DNA from: Ravibacter sp964559125 | GTDB lineage: Bacteria > Bacteroidota > Bacteroidia > Cytophagales > Spirosomataceae | NCBI GenBank assembly: GCA_964559125.1 | Contig: CAZLGW010000014.1 | Span: 62,001 to 126,000, forward strand | Length of the DNA stretch: 64,000 nucleotides | Direction of reading: 5' to 3' | Part shown: positions 32,476 through 41,726 of the stretch, one piece after another | Layout: every line of letters starts with the position of its first letter | Numbering within the stretch: position 1 is the first letter of the stretch | Program-made: the position numbers and the translations under genes | The notes under the pieces: generated by a model | Told to the model about the DNA's origin: nothing | Databases searched by the model: none | What the model saw: the letters and a program-made list of their open reading frames with translations, nothing else

Positions 32476-33714
32476 CTACATAAGACCCGATTTCCTGATC
32501 CCGGCGCTGATCTTTTCAGCCTCTTTGAGGATCCGCATGGTATTGCCGCTCCATATTTTCCGGATATCCTTTTTGCTGTATCCCCTCCTGACCAGTTCCT
32601 CGGTAATAGCCCCGATCTGGCTTACATCCCTGACCCCGATCACTTCCCCGCCGCCGTCAAGGTCCATCCCGATCCCGACATGGTTGATCCCTACCAGCTT
32701 TACTACGTGGTCTATGTGATCGACGGCATCCTTTACGGTCGGCATATCGGGCGCATACTTTTCCTTGAGCGCATTGATCTCCTTCTGGATCAGTTCCTGG
32801 TCTTCCTGGCTCAACTCGGGTTTCCGGGATCTGAGGATCAGCGGCCGGACCGAAAACTCGTATTCCTGGGATGGCTTTTTGACAAAGCCCGGTACAAAGT
32901 TAATATGGATAACGCCGCCGTTTTTTGCGAGCGTCCGGATCATGTCGTCGGTCATATTTCTGGGTACGTCGCACAAGGCCCGGCACGATGAGTGGGATGC
33001 AATCACAGGCGCTTTTGTAAGCCGGATTACCTGGTAAAACGTAGAATCAGACACGTGGGAGATATCCACAAGCATACCCAGGCGGTTCATCTCCTTTACA
33101 ACCTCCACGCCGAAAGGACTAAGCCCGTTGAATTCCGGGCCGTCTGCATCTACGGAAGAATCGCAGATGTCGTTATTGGCGGCATGAGAAAGGGTGATAT
33201 ACCTGGCTCCGAGGTCGTAGTACAATTTCAGATTGGAGAGGTCTTTCCCTACAGGCCACCCGTTTTCTATACCGATATATACTGCAATTTTTCCCTGCTT
33301 TTTCAGTTTGAGCCCATCTTCAGGCGTAGTTGCAAGACCCAGATCGCCGGGATAACGCTTTATGGCATTGTGTATCGTATCAAAAATAGCAAGGGCTTTA
33401 TGCTTCGCTTCCGCCAATCCTTCGGGAGTCCTTCTTCCCTGGGCGAGATAAACGGCGAAAAACATCGCATCCATCCCCCCTTTTCTCATTCTCGGGATGT
33501 CGATCTGCGAGCCTTCTTTTGCAAAATCGTGCTCCTGTCCTATATCGAAGCCTTCCTTTACCATCATCATCGGCACATCCGCGTGCGTATCGAGGGTATA
33601 GACATCCGCATGGATACGGGCAGCCTTTCGCCTGATTTTTTCCTCATTCCCACCAATCTGCGAATATCCCGCCAGCGGGATCATCAAAAGTATTAATAGC
33701 TGTCTCATCTGCAT
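32476..33714 (-). CDS. Membrane dipeptidase family (peptidase M19) protein, exported
   Basis: 412 residues with a short signal peptide (LLILLMIPLAGYSQ). M19 zinc-site features: DTHADVPMMM (H and D ligands), E150-region YIGIENG, and ISHVSDSTFYQV followed by PVIASHSSCRALCDVPRN and GIGMDLDGGGEV. These enzymes hydrolyse dipeptides, including D-amino acid or beta-lactam types, outside the cytoplasm. It is followed immediately by the UbiA-like gene. A hairpin at 33762-33780 separates it from DUF72 upstream. Confidence 0.92.
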   Translation of the reverse strand: MQMRQLLILLMIPLAGYSQIGGNEEKIRRKAARIHADVYTLDTHADVPMMMVKEGFDIGQEHDFAKEGSQIDIPRMRKGGMDAMFFAVYLAQGRRTPEGLAEAKHKALAIFDTIHNAIKRYPGDLGLATTPEDGLKLKKQGKIAVYIGIENGWPVGKDLSNLKLYYDLGARYITLSHAANNDICDSSVDADGPEFNGLSPFGVEVVKEMNRLGMLVDISHVSDSTFYQVIRLTKAPVIASHSSCRALCDVPRNMTDDMIRTLAKNGGVIHINFVPGFVKKPSQEYEFSVRPLILRSRKPELSQEDQELIQKEINALKEKYAPDMPTVKDAVDHIDHVVKLVGINHVGIGMDLDGGGEVIGVRDVSQIGAITEELVRRGYSKKDIRKIWSGNTMRILKEAEKISAGIRKSGLM

Positions 33715-33761
33715 GATATATATAATAAGCTGTTATCTGGATTGTTGCTTTGCGACAAGAA

Positions 33762-33780
33762 AGCCGCAAGCCTTGCGGCT
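33762..33780 (-). terminator. Hairpin between DUF72 and dipeptidase genes
   Basis: AGCCGCAAG / CTTGCGGCT nearly back to back, followed on the minus strand by TTTCTTGT. It probably ends the dnaX-DUF72 transcript. Confidence 0.5.
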
Positions 33781-33800
33781 GTACCGGGGTATTAATTGCC

Positions 33801-34664
33801 TCATCGTTTCTCCGGCACTTTTAAATTTGCTGCCGCTTCCCTGTTCAGTTTTTCTATCAGGTAAGCCGAAAGTAGCGGCGATTCTTCTTCGACATTCTGG
33901 TGTATGAAGAAGTAGATCTTCTCAATTCCCATACCGATCCATTGCTTCAGCCTCTCAGCCCAGTCGTCCAGTCTCGTGTAGTCTGAAGCTACGTTGGCGC
34001 CGTTATATCTGATAAAGGCGACAGGCGTCGACAGCCGCATGTGCAACAGGTCGCGCCGGCCGGCCGAATCCGTGATAATATGAGCAATATTGTGCTCGCG
34101 GAGCACTTCCCATAGCAGGTCGGTATTCCAGGAACCGTCGTACCAGCCAGCGTTGCGGAGCTCCAGCGCGAGAGGGAATCCTTTCGGCCACTCCGTTAAA
34201 TAGGATTTTAATACTTCCCAGTTTTTAGGGCCGAAATTGTCGGGTAGCTGCAGGAAGATCATCCCCAGCTTTTCCTGCAGGTGGGCAATGCCGTCGAGGT
34301 ATTCGCTGGTTTGAGCCTGCGCTTCCTTCAGCCGCTTCCAGTGACTGATCCCCTGGTGCACTTTGGGGAAGAACCGGAAATCATCCCCTGTTTTTTCGCG
34401 CCACCCCTCTATGGTAGCGACCGGGAAATTGTTGTAAAAGGTAGCATTCAGCTCAATACTGTTGAACTGAGTGGAATAATAGGCGAGCTCGTCCTTTGTC
34501 CCTCTGGGATAGAATCCTTTCAGATCGGTCCGGTTCCATTTTGCGCATCCTATACGGATTTCGGGATTCCCGGCACCCTGTTCAAAGATGGCGCGCGTGT
34601 CGGGGTGATCGGCCGGCAGGGTAAAATCGATATGTTCCGCGTGGTCAGTTTTTCCGAATTTCAT
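33801..34664 (-). CDS. DUF72 family protein
   Basis: 287 residues. DUF72 TIM-barrel features: IRIGCAKWN, LAYYSTQFNSIELNATFYNNF, FPKVHQGISHWKRL, FLQLPDNFGPKNW, LALELRNAGWY and a late FFIHQN. Function of the family is unknown. It lies 14 bases downstream of dnaX and is probably cotranscribed. Confidence 0.9.
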   Translation of the reverse strand: MKFGKTDHAEHIDFTLPADHPDTRAIFEQGAGNPEIRIGCAKWNRTDLKGFYPRGTKDELAYYSTQFNSIELNATFYNNFPVATIEGWREKTGDDFRFFPKVHQGISHWKRLKEAQAQTSEYLDGIAHLQEKLGMIFLQLPDNFGPKNWEVLKSYLTEWPKGFPLALELRNAGWYDGSWNTDLLWEVLREHNIAHIITDSAGRRDLLHMRLSTPVAFIRYNGANVASDYTRLDDWAERLKQWIGMGIEKIYFFIHQNVEEESPLLSAYLIEKLNREAAANLKVPEKR

Positions 34665-34678
34665 GAGGACAATGTGAG

Positions 34679-36457
34679 TTAGAAATCTATTTCCAGTCCG
34701 AAGCGTCGTTTTAGTTCGATAAGGGTTTCGTTTTTCGTTACCATATATTCAAATTTTTCTTTCGGCGTATAGGGCATTCTTTTCACTTCCGAAGGAGCTA
34801 CCCTTCCTTCTATTTTCAATCCATCCGCTGCAAACCGGCTTCTCAGGAAGTAAAGGAGCTCTCCTTTGATTTCATTGAGCTTTTCCAACTGCAGGTCATT
34901 ATCCAGAACCAGGCTCATAACGCCGTCCTGCAGCTCGATAGGGCGTGACAGCGCGACTTCCTCGGTAGACGAAGAGAGCCCTTCGACGCTTCGCCGTTCC
35001 AGGAAATCCCGAATGGCTTCCGGAAGTACAGCCGGCGTCAGTTCTTTCCGGTCGGGGTGGAGGGAAACGGATTCTTCCTGAGTTTGCCCGGCCGGCTCAT
35101 TTTTTTCCGGGGCTTCTGCCATGGTAAGCACTTCCCGAACGCTTTTAAGCTTAGAGGCCGGCCTCAGGGGAGGGGGCCCGGGGGGAGGTTTCCGTTCGAC
35201 AGGTATTTTATTGACTTCCGGATTATTTACTTCCGGTACAGGCAGTGGAGTGCTCGGGGCGCTGCTTTTCTTTTCTACGAATGCATTATTTACCGGGGCT
35301 GGCTCAGGGGCTTTTTTTTTTGCCGTTTCATCAACGGCGTTCACTGAGGAGAGATCGAGCACATCGGTGATATGCGCCAGCTTCATCAGGCACAGCTCTA
35401 CATGCAGGCGCTGGTTTCTGGCAGTTTTGTATTGCAGATCGCACTGGCTGGTTATGCTCAACGCCGACAGCAGGAAACTGAGAGAGGTATTTTGCGACTG
35501 TTCTGCAAATTTCGCCCGGGCCGATTCGGAAACCTGCAGAAGCGAGGCTGTTACCGGATCTTTGCAAACCAGGAGGTTTCTCAGGTGTTCCATCAGCCCT
35601 CCTATAAATAAATGACCGTCAAAGCCTTTCCGAATGATCTCATCGAAAAGTACCAGTGCACGGGGCAGGTTGCTCTCCAGGAAGGCCTGAACGATATCGA
35701 AGTAATAATCGTAGTCGAGGATATGCAGGTTTTCCAGTACCTCTTTATACCTCAGCACCTGGTCTTTGGAAAAGGTGACGTTGAGGTCGAACATAGACAG
35801 GGCATCCCTTAGTCCTCCGTCGGCTTTCTGCGCGATCAGCTCCAGCGCTTCCGGTTCTGCTTTAATGCCTTCTTTTCCGGCGATCGAGGCAAGGTGGTCT
35901 GAAATATCTTTGGGCTGTATCCTGTTAAAGTCGAAGATCTGGCACCGCGAGAGGATCGTGGGGAGTATTTTATGCTTTTCGGTTGTAGCCAGGATAAAAA
36001 TCGCGTATGAAGGCGGCTCTTCCAGTGTTTTAAGAAATGCGTTGAAAGCAGCCTGGGAAAGCATATGGACCTCATCTATAATGTAGATCTTGTACCTGCC
36101 CGTCTGCGGAGGATACCTGACCTGGTCGGTCAGGTTCCTGATATCGTCGACAGAGTTATTGGAAGCGGCGTCAAGTTCGTGAATATTGATTGACGCATTA
36201 TTCTGAAAGCTGACGCACGACTCACACTTACCGCACGGCTCGATATCGTCAGACAGGTTGAGACAATTGGTGGTTTTGGCCAGGATTCTGGCACAGGTGG
36301 TTTTACCCACCCCCCTGGGACCGCAGAAAAGAAAAGCCTGGGCCAGGTGATTGGTGGCAATAGCATTTTTTAAGGTGGTAGTGATATGGGACTGACCTAC
36401 CACCGAATCAAAAGTGACGGGACGGTATTTACGTGCCGAAACAACAAAATTCTCCAT
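34679..36457 (-). CDS. dnaX: DNA polymerase III subunit gamma/tau
   Basis: 592 residues. ATPase of the clamp loader: Walker A GPRGVGKT (46-53), zinc-binding cysteines C65, C75, C78 and C81, the IIDEVHMLS Walker B, and the sensor 1 region LATTEKHKILPTILSRCQ. A proline-rich linker (about 390-450) leads to a C-terminal domain that would bind the polymerase alpha subunit. It loads the sliding clamp onto primed DNA at the replication fork. No obvious slippery A-run for a gamma product was noticed. Confidence 0.95.
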   Translation of the reverse strand: MENFVVSARKYRPVTFDSVVGQSHITTTLKNAIATNHLAQAFLFCGPRGVGKTTCARILAKTTNCLNLSDDIEPCGKCESCVSFQNNASINIHELDAASNNSVDDIRNLTDQVRYPPQTGRYKIYIIDEVHMLSQAAFNAFLKTLEEPPSYAIFILATTEKHKILPTILSRCQIFDFNRIQPKDISDHLASIAGKEGIKAEPEALELIAQKADGGLRDALSMFDLNVTFSKDQVLRYKEVLENLHILDYDYYFDIVQAFLESNLPRALVLFDEIIRKGFDGHLFIGGLMEHLRNLLVCKDPVTASLLQVSESARAKFAEQSQNTSLSFLLSALSITSQCDLQYKTARNQRLHVELCLMKLAHITDVLDLSSVNAVDETAKKKAPEPAPVNNAFVEKKSSAPSTPLPVPEVNNPEVNKIPVERKPPPGPPPLRPASKLKSVREVLTMAEAPEKNEPAGQTQEESVSLHPDRKELTPAVLPEAIRDFLERRSVEGLSSSTEEVALSRPIELQDGVMSLVLDNDLQLEKLNEIKGELLYFLRSRFAADGLKIEGRVAPSEVKRMPYTPKEKFEYMVTKNETLIELKRRFGLEIDF

Positions 36458-36553
36458 TGCTGCAAGATAGTACCTCGTCGGGGTATTTCAAATATTAGCA
36501 GCAGGTTTTAGGATATCATATTTTGTGTGGAAACAGCGGTCTCCGACCTGGCA

Positions 36554-37633
36554 TCACCGGCTGCCGTTAACATCCCGGGTGAGGCGCGGAATACGTTCCA
36601 GCAAAGCTTCGGCCAGATAGGCGCCTGCCAGCTCATTGCCGTATATATTCCAGTGCGTATCCTGGGGTACATAGCATATGCTATCCTTTTTACTTTCGAA
36701 CACGGGAAGCAGGTCGATGTGGTCGATGTCCATTTTGGTAAGCTCTTCTGAAAGCCGCCGGTTTGGAAGGGAATTATCCCAGTCGGGACGGATCCCCTGG
36801 GTCGAGAGCTTCCGGATAATGGATTTCTGCAATTCCTGATTGACCTGAGACTCATCAGGCAGAATACTGACCAGCAAGCCTATATTTCTCGACTTACAGA
36901 TCTTATTTGCTTTGTCGAGAAAGAATAGTGCATCAGACAGATGCGATTCGAAAAAAGGGTCGGTGGCGTTGAAAATATAGCTTCTGCCGGCCTGCATTTC
37001 AAGATAGCCTTCGGTAGAAAAGGTTCTGCAAGTGTCGCAGTATGTCGTCCATCCTTCTTTATACTGCTCCCGGAAATCGCCGCTCGTTTTGGTCAGCATC
37101 CTGTAAACCCGGTAAAGGAGCGTCGCTGTATAGGAATATCGTTCTATAAACTTTGCTTTGTCGGATCTCATCGACTCCTGGAAGTCGTTGCCCACGAAGA
37201 AATTGATCATGACCAGGTCCGGATCCCAGGAAAGTGCTTCATCGGTAAGGAGGGCAAGCTCTTCGCGCGGGCCGATACTGGGAATTCCCATATTGTATAT
37301 CTCAGTTTTTCTCCCGGGAGAATGTTCGTTGATTATTTTTTCCGCTATGGTCAGGAAATTTTGTGGGTAGGGGGTAACCCCGAATGTAAACGAATCGCCC
37401 AACCCGACAATACGGTAGGTATTCTTGTCTTTGGGGCCGAACTCTTCATCCCGGAAGCCCCCCGAATTTAGCGGATAACCGTATATGCTGGCATGAGGAG
37501 AGCCCCTGAACCGGTTATAGCCGGAATCGAAAAGCATGGGAATAGGGTGGATCCAGATAAAAAGCCGGATAACTGCTTCAACGAAAAGATAGGAGATAAT
37601 TAAGAAAATAGCATAGAATGATAGCTTTTTCAT
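36554..37633 (-). CDS. SGNH/GDSL-type hydrolase, membrane-anchored
   Basis: 359 residues. One N-terminal membrane helix (KLSFYAIFLIISYLFVEAVIRLF) would leave the enzyme outside the cytoplasm. Catalytic blocks: GLGDSFTFG (nucleophile S81), IPSIGPREEL, NFFVGNDFQ, and DTHWN near the C-terminus with the Asp/His pair. This resembles acyltransferase/acetylesterase proteins that modify polysaccharides, but the substrate is unknown. It lies between thyA and dnaX without overlap. Confidence 0.85.
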   Translation of the reverse strand: MKKLSFYAIFLIISYLFVEAVIRLFIWIHPIPMLFDSGYNRFRGSPHASIYGYPLNSGGFRDEEFGPKDKNTYRIVGLGDSFTFGVTPYPQNFLTIAEKIINEHSPGRKTEIYNMGIPSIGPREELALLTDEALSWDPDLVMINFFVGNDFQESMRSDKAKFIERYSYTATLLYRVYRMLTKTSGDFREQYKEGWTTYCDTCRTFSTEGYLEMQAGRSYIFNATDPFFESHLSDALFFLDKANKICKSRNIGLLVSILPDESQVNQELQKSIIRKLSTQGIRPDWDNSLPNRRLSEELTKMDIDHIDLLPVFESKKDSICYVPQDTHWNIYGNELAGAYLAEALLERIPRLTRDVNGSR

Positions 37634-37777
37634 GTCCTGACGATTTGGAAAAAGAGGGTATTGGTACCCGGGTTGAGGCCGGGTATCTGGTTTTATTATT
37701 TTGCGTAAAAATACGAATTAATAAATAATATGCGAATGCTGCGGGGGGCCTTCCCTGCCGGGAATCCGCTCATTAAC

Positions 37778-38596
37778 TTACACTGCTACAGGAGCTTTGA
37801 TGCCGGGGTAAGGATGATAGTTTTCCAACCGGAAGTCTTCGAACCTGAAATCGAAAACGCTTTTCACATCCGGGTTTAATATCATTTCGGGTAACGCCCG
37901 GGGAATACGGCTGAGCTGGAGCTCCACCTGCCCGAGATGGTTGAGGTAAATATGGGTATCTCCCCCCGTCCATATAAAATCGCCGGGCTCAAAATTGCAT
38001 TCCCGGGCGATCATGAGGGTAAGGAGTGCATAGCTGGCAATATTGAAAGGTACGCCCAGGAAGACATCCGCGCTTCTCTGATACAACTGGCAGGACAGCC
38101 TGCCTGCAAAATTACTGCCTTCTTCTGCTGGGGCCACGTAAAACTGGAATAAAGCGTGGCAGGGCTGCAATGCCATTTCCGGAAGATCGGCGGGATTCCA
38201 GGCCGATACGATCATCCTCCGGGAGTCGGGCGATTTTTTCAGGGTATCCAGGACCTCCTGCAACTGATCGATGCTCCGGCCGTCGGGAGTTGCCCAGCTT
38301 CTCCATTGTTTGCCGTATACCGGGCCCAGATCCCCGTTTTCGTCAGCCCATTCATCCCAGATAGAAACGTTGTTGTCGCGCAGGTAGGCAATATTGGTAT
38401 CTCCTTTCAGGAACCAGAGCAGTTCGTGGATTACAGATTTGAGATGGACTTTTTTCGTCGTAACCAGCGGAAACCCTTCCCTGAGGTTAAACCGCATCTG
38501 GTAACCGAAAACACTGAGGGTCCCTGTGCCGGTACGGTCTGTTTTTCTGACACCATTATCCAGAATGTGCTGAAGAAGCGCTTGGTATTGTTGCAT
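37778..38596 (-). CDS. thyA: Thymidylate synthase
   Basis: 272 residues. Converts dUMP and methylene-tetrahydrofolate to dTMP. Catalytic cysteine C146 lies in MALQPCHALFQFYV. Also visible: RTGTGTLSVFG, HLKSVIHELLWFLKGDTN, GPVYGKQWR, CQLYQRSADVFLGVPFNIASYALL and GDTHIYLNHL. The C-terminus IKAPVAV is the expected end. It starts 38 bases from the end of the AsmA-like gene in the same direction. No folA gene follows in the window. Confidence 0.97.
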   Translation of the reverse strand: MQQYQALLQHILDNGVRKTDRTGTGTLSVFGYQMRFNLREGFPLVTTKKVHLKSVIHELLWFLKGDTNIAYLRDNNVSIWDEWADENGDLGPVYGKQWRSWATPDGRSIDQLQEVLDTLKKSPDSRRMIVSAWNPADLPEMALQPCHALFQFYVAPAEEGSNFAGRLSCQLYQRSADVFLGVPFNIASYALLTLMIARECNFEPGDFIWTGGDTHIYLNHLGQVELQLSRIPRALPEMILNPDVKSVFDFRFEDFRLENYHPYPGIKAPVAV

Positions 38597-38634
38597 GACA
38601 GGTACTTGAATGAATCGGGTGCAAAATTAGCTTT

Positions 38635-41124
38635 TTATTGGTTAAGACGGGTAGAATCCTTCGGCGTATTTGTACTGTCGGGATAGGTCCTTTTCCGGGC
38701 TTTTTTCCGGCTGTCGAGTTTAATGTTCACCTCACCGTTTTCTTCCACCGCCCGCAGGAAGATTGAGCGGAGCTCCTCCGAATCATAGCTTTGAAATTCG
38801 TACTCCTCGTCTCTTTTCTTCAGGTTTTTTAACGGGAACTGGATACTGAGGTCCGTCTTGTCGCCGAAGCTGTACTGGCCTTCGACGAAAAGGGTCACGA
38901 CATTGGATTCGATCTGCATTTTCTGTATGCGTACTTCCTGTCCTTTCAGTGTAAACCGCTTCCGGATAGGTGCAATTTTTACATTTTCGAGCGGACGGTT
39001 CTTAAAGATGATCTTCTTTATTTTCAGGAAAGGTTCGAAGTTGATCAACTGCCCTTTAGTGAAATGCATATCCAGGTACCCGTTCATCGATTTGGGAACA
39101 AGCGATACATCAGGGTTGACCAGGGAAGAGAAGCTGAAGTCGATATCGAGCAGTCCCTTTACATTTTTGGACGACAGCGCATTTTGCCCGAAATCGTTGA
39201 ATGAGTACAGGATATTGCTGACATTGGCGTTAGTTACTTTGCCTCTTGCGTTTAGTAAAGCTGCACTCTTCTCCTGGTCGGGTGACTTCAGCTCACCCGA
39301 CAGGGTAACGCGCCCGCCGAAAGCGTCGAGGGTCAGCGGCTTTATGGAGGTGAGGTTTTGGGACATGCTGAGCTTACCTGTTACATTCCTGGCGCGGAAG
39401 TTGTGGTAGGTGAGCGTTCCCGCTTTGAGGTTAGCCTGGATTTCCAGGTTGTCGACCAGCCGGTCTACGATTTCCGTGAATTTTTTGGAGGGTTTCCGGT
39501 TTCGTTTACTCTCTTCGCGAACGAGCACTTCAATCCAGTTTAATCTCCATTCAGGGATGTCGATATCGATCGCTGCCTTTGCGGGTGTTGGCGATCCCAG
39601 TATGAGATGCAGGTATCTTGATACTTTTCCCCTTATATGAAGCCGGTTCTGGCGGTCGGACAGGTCCAGCTGATGCACAATGATGTCGTCCTGGCTGATG
39701 GAAATATTACTTTCGACCTGGCTGAGCCTGATATTTTTGGGCAGGTAGGCGATTTTGAGATTGCTCACCGTCGCTTTTCCGTCGAGTTTGCCATCCAACT
39801 GGTCGGTCTGGGGGTTGTAGAGGTTCATGAGCCTGCCGTTAAAGCGCATATCCAGGTTGATCTGCCCCCCGGTGGCCAGGTACCGGTCGGTGTCCAGGAG
39901 AGAGTTGAGCCCTGTAGAGTCTATCCTGGCATGCAGCACGATCCTGGCCAGCGGATTACTGAAGTCGGTTATCTGCAGGGAACCTTTTACCGGCACTTTC
40001 TCAAAAAAGCCGGTGATCCTACCGGAGGTTATACTGCTGTTGGCATTTCCGATACTTAAAAGAGTATCGGCCCTGTTGGTAAATCTGCCCCTGGTTTTCA
40101 ACCCATGGAAGCGTCCTGCAGGGACTTTGTAGCTGAATGTATCTGTTTTGAAATTTACTTCGACCCAGGATTGTTTTTCACCCATATGTCCTTTTAAAAG
40201 AACATCAGCCGATACGTACGTGTCTATGCCTAAACCGTCGATCCCGGCCGCAATGGTGTCGGCAAGTATGCTTGTTGCTACCGGTACCCTTATCCGGTTG
40301 GTATGGAAACGGAATCGCACAGGGCCATGGGGGATCCCGGTCAGAATAGTACCCGAAATGTTGATCCTTTCCTGCTTTTCAAGCTGGATATAGGTTTCGG
40401 GGAAAAATGAAAACTCTCTGGTTTTTTCGTTGAAACCTACCGAGGCAGACAGGTGAATATCGCGGTTTTTCAGGAATGCTCCTTTTTCCGGGTTGAAAAC
40501 CAGGCTGTCCATCAAAACGGGCCCGGTCAGAATACCCCGCCACCCGTTCCCTTCGGCCATATAACTACCTGAAACTCTTTTCAGGAGGCCGCCGTAGTAT
40601 TTCTCCTTTAGCGAATCGGCAAATATGAAGCTGACGTTATGAAGCTGCAGTGATTTCACTTTCCCGAAAAGCCGGGAAATGTGCCTGTTGCTCTTCTCCG
40701 GCGTGGCTCCGGGCGATGACCGGAAAGCGGAGAGATTAGAATAGCCATCCCTTCTGGTGAAAATAAAAATGCTGCCGTCCTGTATATGCAGGTTCCTGAT
40801 AGAAATATTCATATTCAGCAGGGTTTCCAGGCCGAGTGTAACGTCTAGCCTGCTGATTTCCGTGAAAGGCCTGTTGTGGTTCTGGTAAAGGGAGTCGCTC
40901 AGATGAATGTTCCTGAGCGAAAAGGTCAATCCCGGGTAGCGTCCGAAAGGCCTGAACTGAAAGCTGCCGATTTCGAACCTCCCGTTGATGGATTCCTCGA
41001 CAGATTCCGTAAGTCTTTTTATGATAGCCTCCTGGTTGACATAAATCCAGATTGCCACTGAAAAGAGGAGAAAGAGCAATACCCCCGCAACTGCTGCTAA
41101 GATTTTCAGTGTTTTCTGGTACAT
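38635..41124 (-). CDS. AsmA-like inner-membrane-anchored protein
   Basis: 829 residues. One N-terminal membrane helix (ILAAVAGVLLFLLFSVAIWIYV) precedes an AsmA-type N-terminal segment (INGRFEIGSFQFRPFGRYPGLTFSLRNIHLSD). The long beta-rich body ends with an AsmA C-terminal region (GRVTLSGELKSP, LLDIDFSFSSLVNPDVSL, FGDKTDLSIQFPLKNLKKRDE). AsmA-family proteins form hydrophobic grooves thought to carry lipids between membranes. The last 25 residues are lysine/arginine rich. The gene is downstream of the DinB/YfiT gene with a 34-base gap. Confidence 0.85.
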   Translation of the reverse strand: MYQKTLKILAAVAGVLLFLLFSVAIWIYVNQEAIIKRLTESVEESINGRFEIGSFQFRPFGRYPGLTFSLRNIHLSDSLYQNHNRPFTEISRLDVTLGLETLLNMNISIRNLHIQDGSIFIFTRRDGYSNLSAFRSSPGATPEKSNRHISRLFGKVKSLQLHNVSFIFADSLKEKYYGGLLKRVSGSYMAEGNGWRGILTGPVLMDSLVFNPEKGAFLKNRDIHLSASVGFNEKTREFSFFPETYIQLEKQERINISGTILTGIPHGPVRFRFHTNRIRVPVATSILADTIAAGIDGLGIDTYVSADVLLKGHMGEKQSWVEVNFKTDTFSYKVPAGRFHGLKTRGRFTNRADTLLSIGNANSSITSGRITGFFEKVPVKGSLQITDFSNPLARIVLHARIDSTGLNSLLDTDRYLATGGQINLDMRFNGRLMNLYNPQTDQLDGKLDGKATVSNLKIAYLPKNIRLSQVESNISISQDDIIVHQLDLSDRQNRLHIRGKVSRYLHLILGSPTPAKAAIDIDIPEWRLNWIEVLVREESKRNRKPSKKFTEIVDRLVDNLEIQANLKAGTLTYHNFRARNVTGKLSMSQNLTSIKPLTLDAFGGRVTLSGELKSPDQEKSAALLNARGKVTNANVSNILYSFNDFGQNALSSKNVKGLLDIDFSFSSLVNPDVSLVPKSMNGYLDMHFTKGQLINFEPFLKIKKIIFKNRPLENVKIAPIRKRFTLKGQEVRIQKMQIESNVVTLFVEGQYSFGDKTDLSIQFPLKNLKKRDEEYEFQSYDSEELRSIFLRAVEENGEVNIKLDSRKKARKRTYPDSTNTPKDSTRLNQ

Positions 41125-41158
41125 AGGTCAGGGCGTGTCTTTTTAGACCGGGTAGCGC

Positions 41159-41692
41159 TTACCAGCCGTTTCTTACCCCCAGCTGCAATGCCTGCTGATA
41201 GTGATGCTCTCCGTGCCAGGCATACATGGCTATAGCGGTGTCCAGGCGGACGGTCTGCTCGTAAGCCGGGTTATAGAAAGTCCTTGCGAGCTCTTCTTCC
41301 CCCAATGAATTAAGTAGCAGGACCCACCTGTAATGAGTGAACTTCAGAAGCTGGAGAGAAAGTTCCACGGGGCCTGACCTGGCGTCGGGTAACTCCGCCC
41401 ACAGGTCTTCGCGGTAAGGCTTTATTGCCGGGTTTTCTTCGGTAAGCGCCAGCCTGAACCTGCAGTAGGAGTTGAGATGACTGTCGGCTACATGATGCAC
41501 AAGTTGTCTGACAGTCCAGCCCTCGGGACGATAGGGCGTATCGAGCCTGGCATCGGGCCAGGATGCGAGCAGGTTGACAAACTTGGAAGGAATCGCGCTG
41601 ATGATCTGGATATTGGTTTTCACCTGGGCGGGAGAATAAGATGCTTCCGCCTGAAACCGGCCAATAGGGTATTTTAGTTTTTCGGAATCCAT
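41159..41692 (-). CDS. YfiT/DinB-family metal-dependent protein (bacillithiol-transferase-like)
   Basis: 177 residues. Matches the YfiT group of DinB four-helix proteins: YPIGRFQAEASYSPAQVKTNI, DTPYRPEGWTVRQLVHHVADSHLNSY, NPAIKPYREDLWAELPD, and the C-terminal AWHGEHHYQQAL. Metal-binding histidines fall in VHHVADSH and HGEHH. The Bacillus counterpart is a bacillithiol transferase; here the thiol partner is not known. Translation starts 30 bases after the suhB-like gene stop. Confidence 0.9.
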   Translation of the reverse strand: MDSEKLKYPIGRFQAEASYSPAQVKTNIQIISAIPSKFVNLLASWPDARLDTPYRPEGWTVRQLVHHVADSHLNSYCRFRLALTEENPAIKPYREDLWAELPDARSGPVELSLQLLKFTHYRWVLLLNSLGEEELARTFYNPAYEQTVRLDTAIAMYAWHGEHHYQQALQLGVRNGW

Positions 41693-41710
41693 AAATAATT
41701 AGGCAATTAT

Positions 41711-41726
41711 CGTCTCATCGTCTCAT
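41711..41726 (-). repeat. Twofold tandem octamer across a stop codon
   Basis: Two copies of CGTCTCAT (minus strand ATGAGACG). The TGA stop of the suhB-like gene lies within it. In rotated form GACGATGA differs by one base from GACGATTA of the repeat at 6926-6949. Confidence 0.65.
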
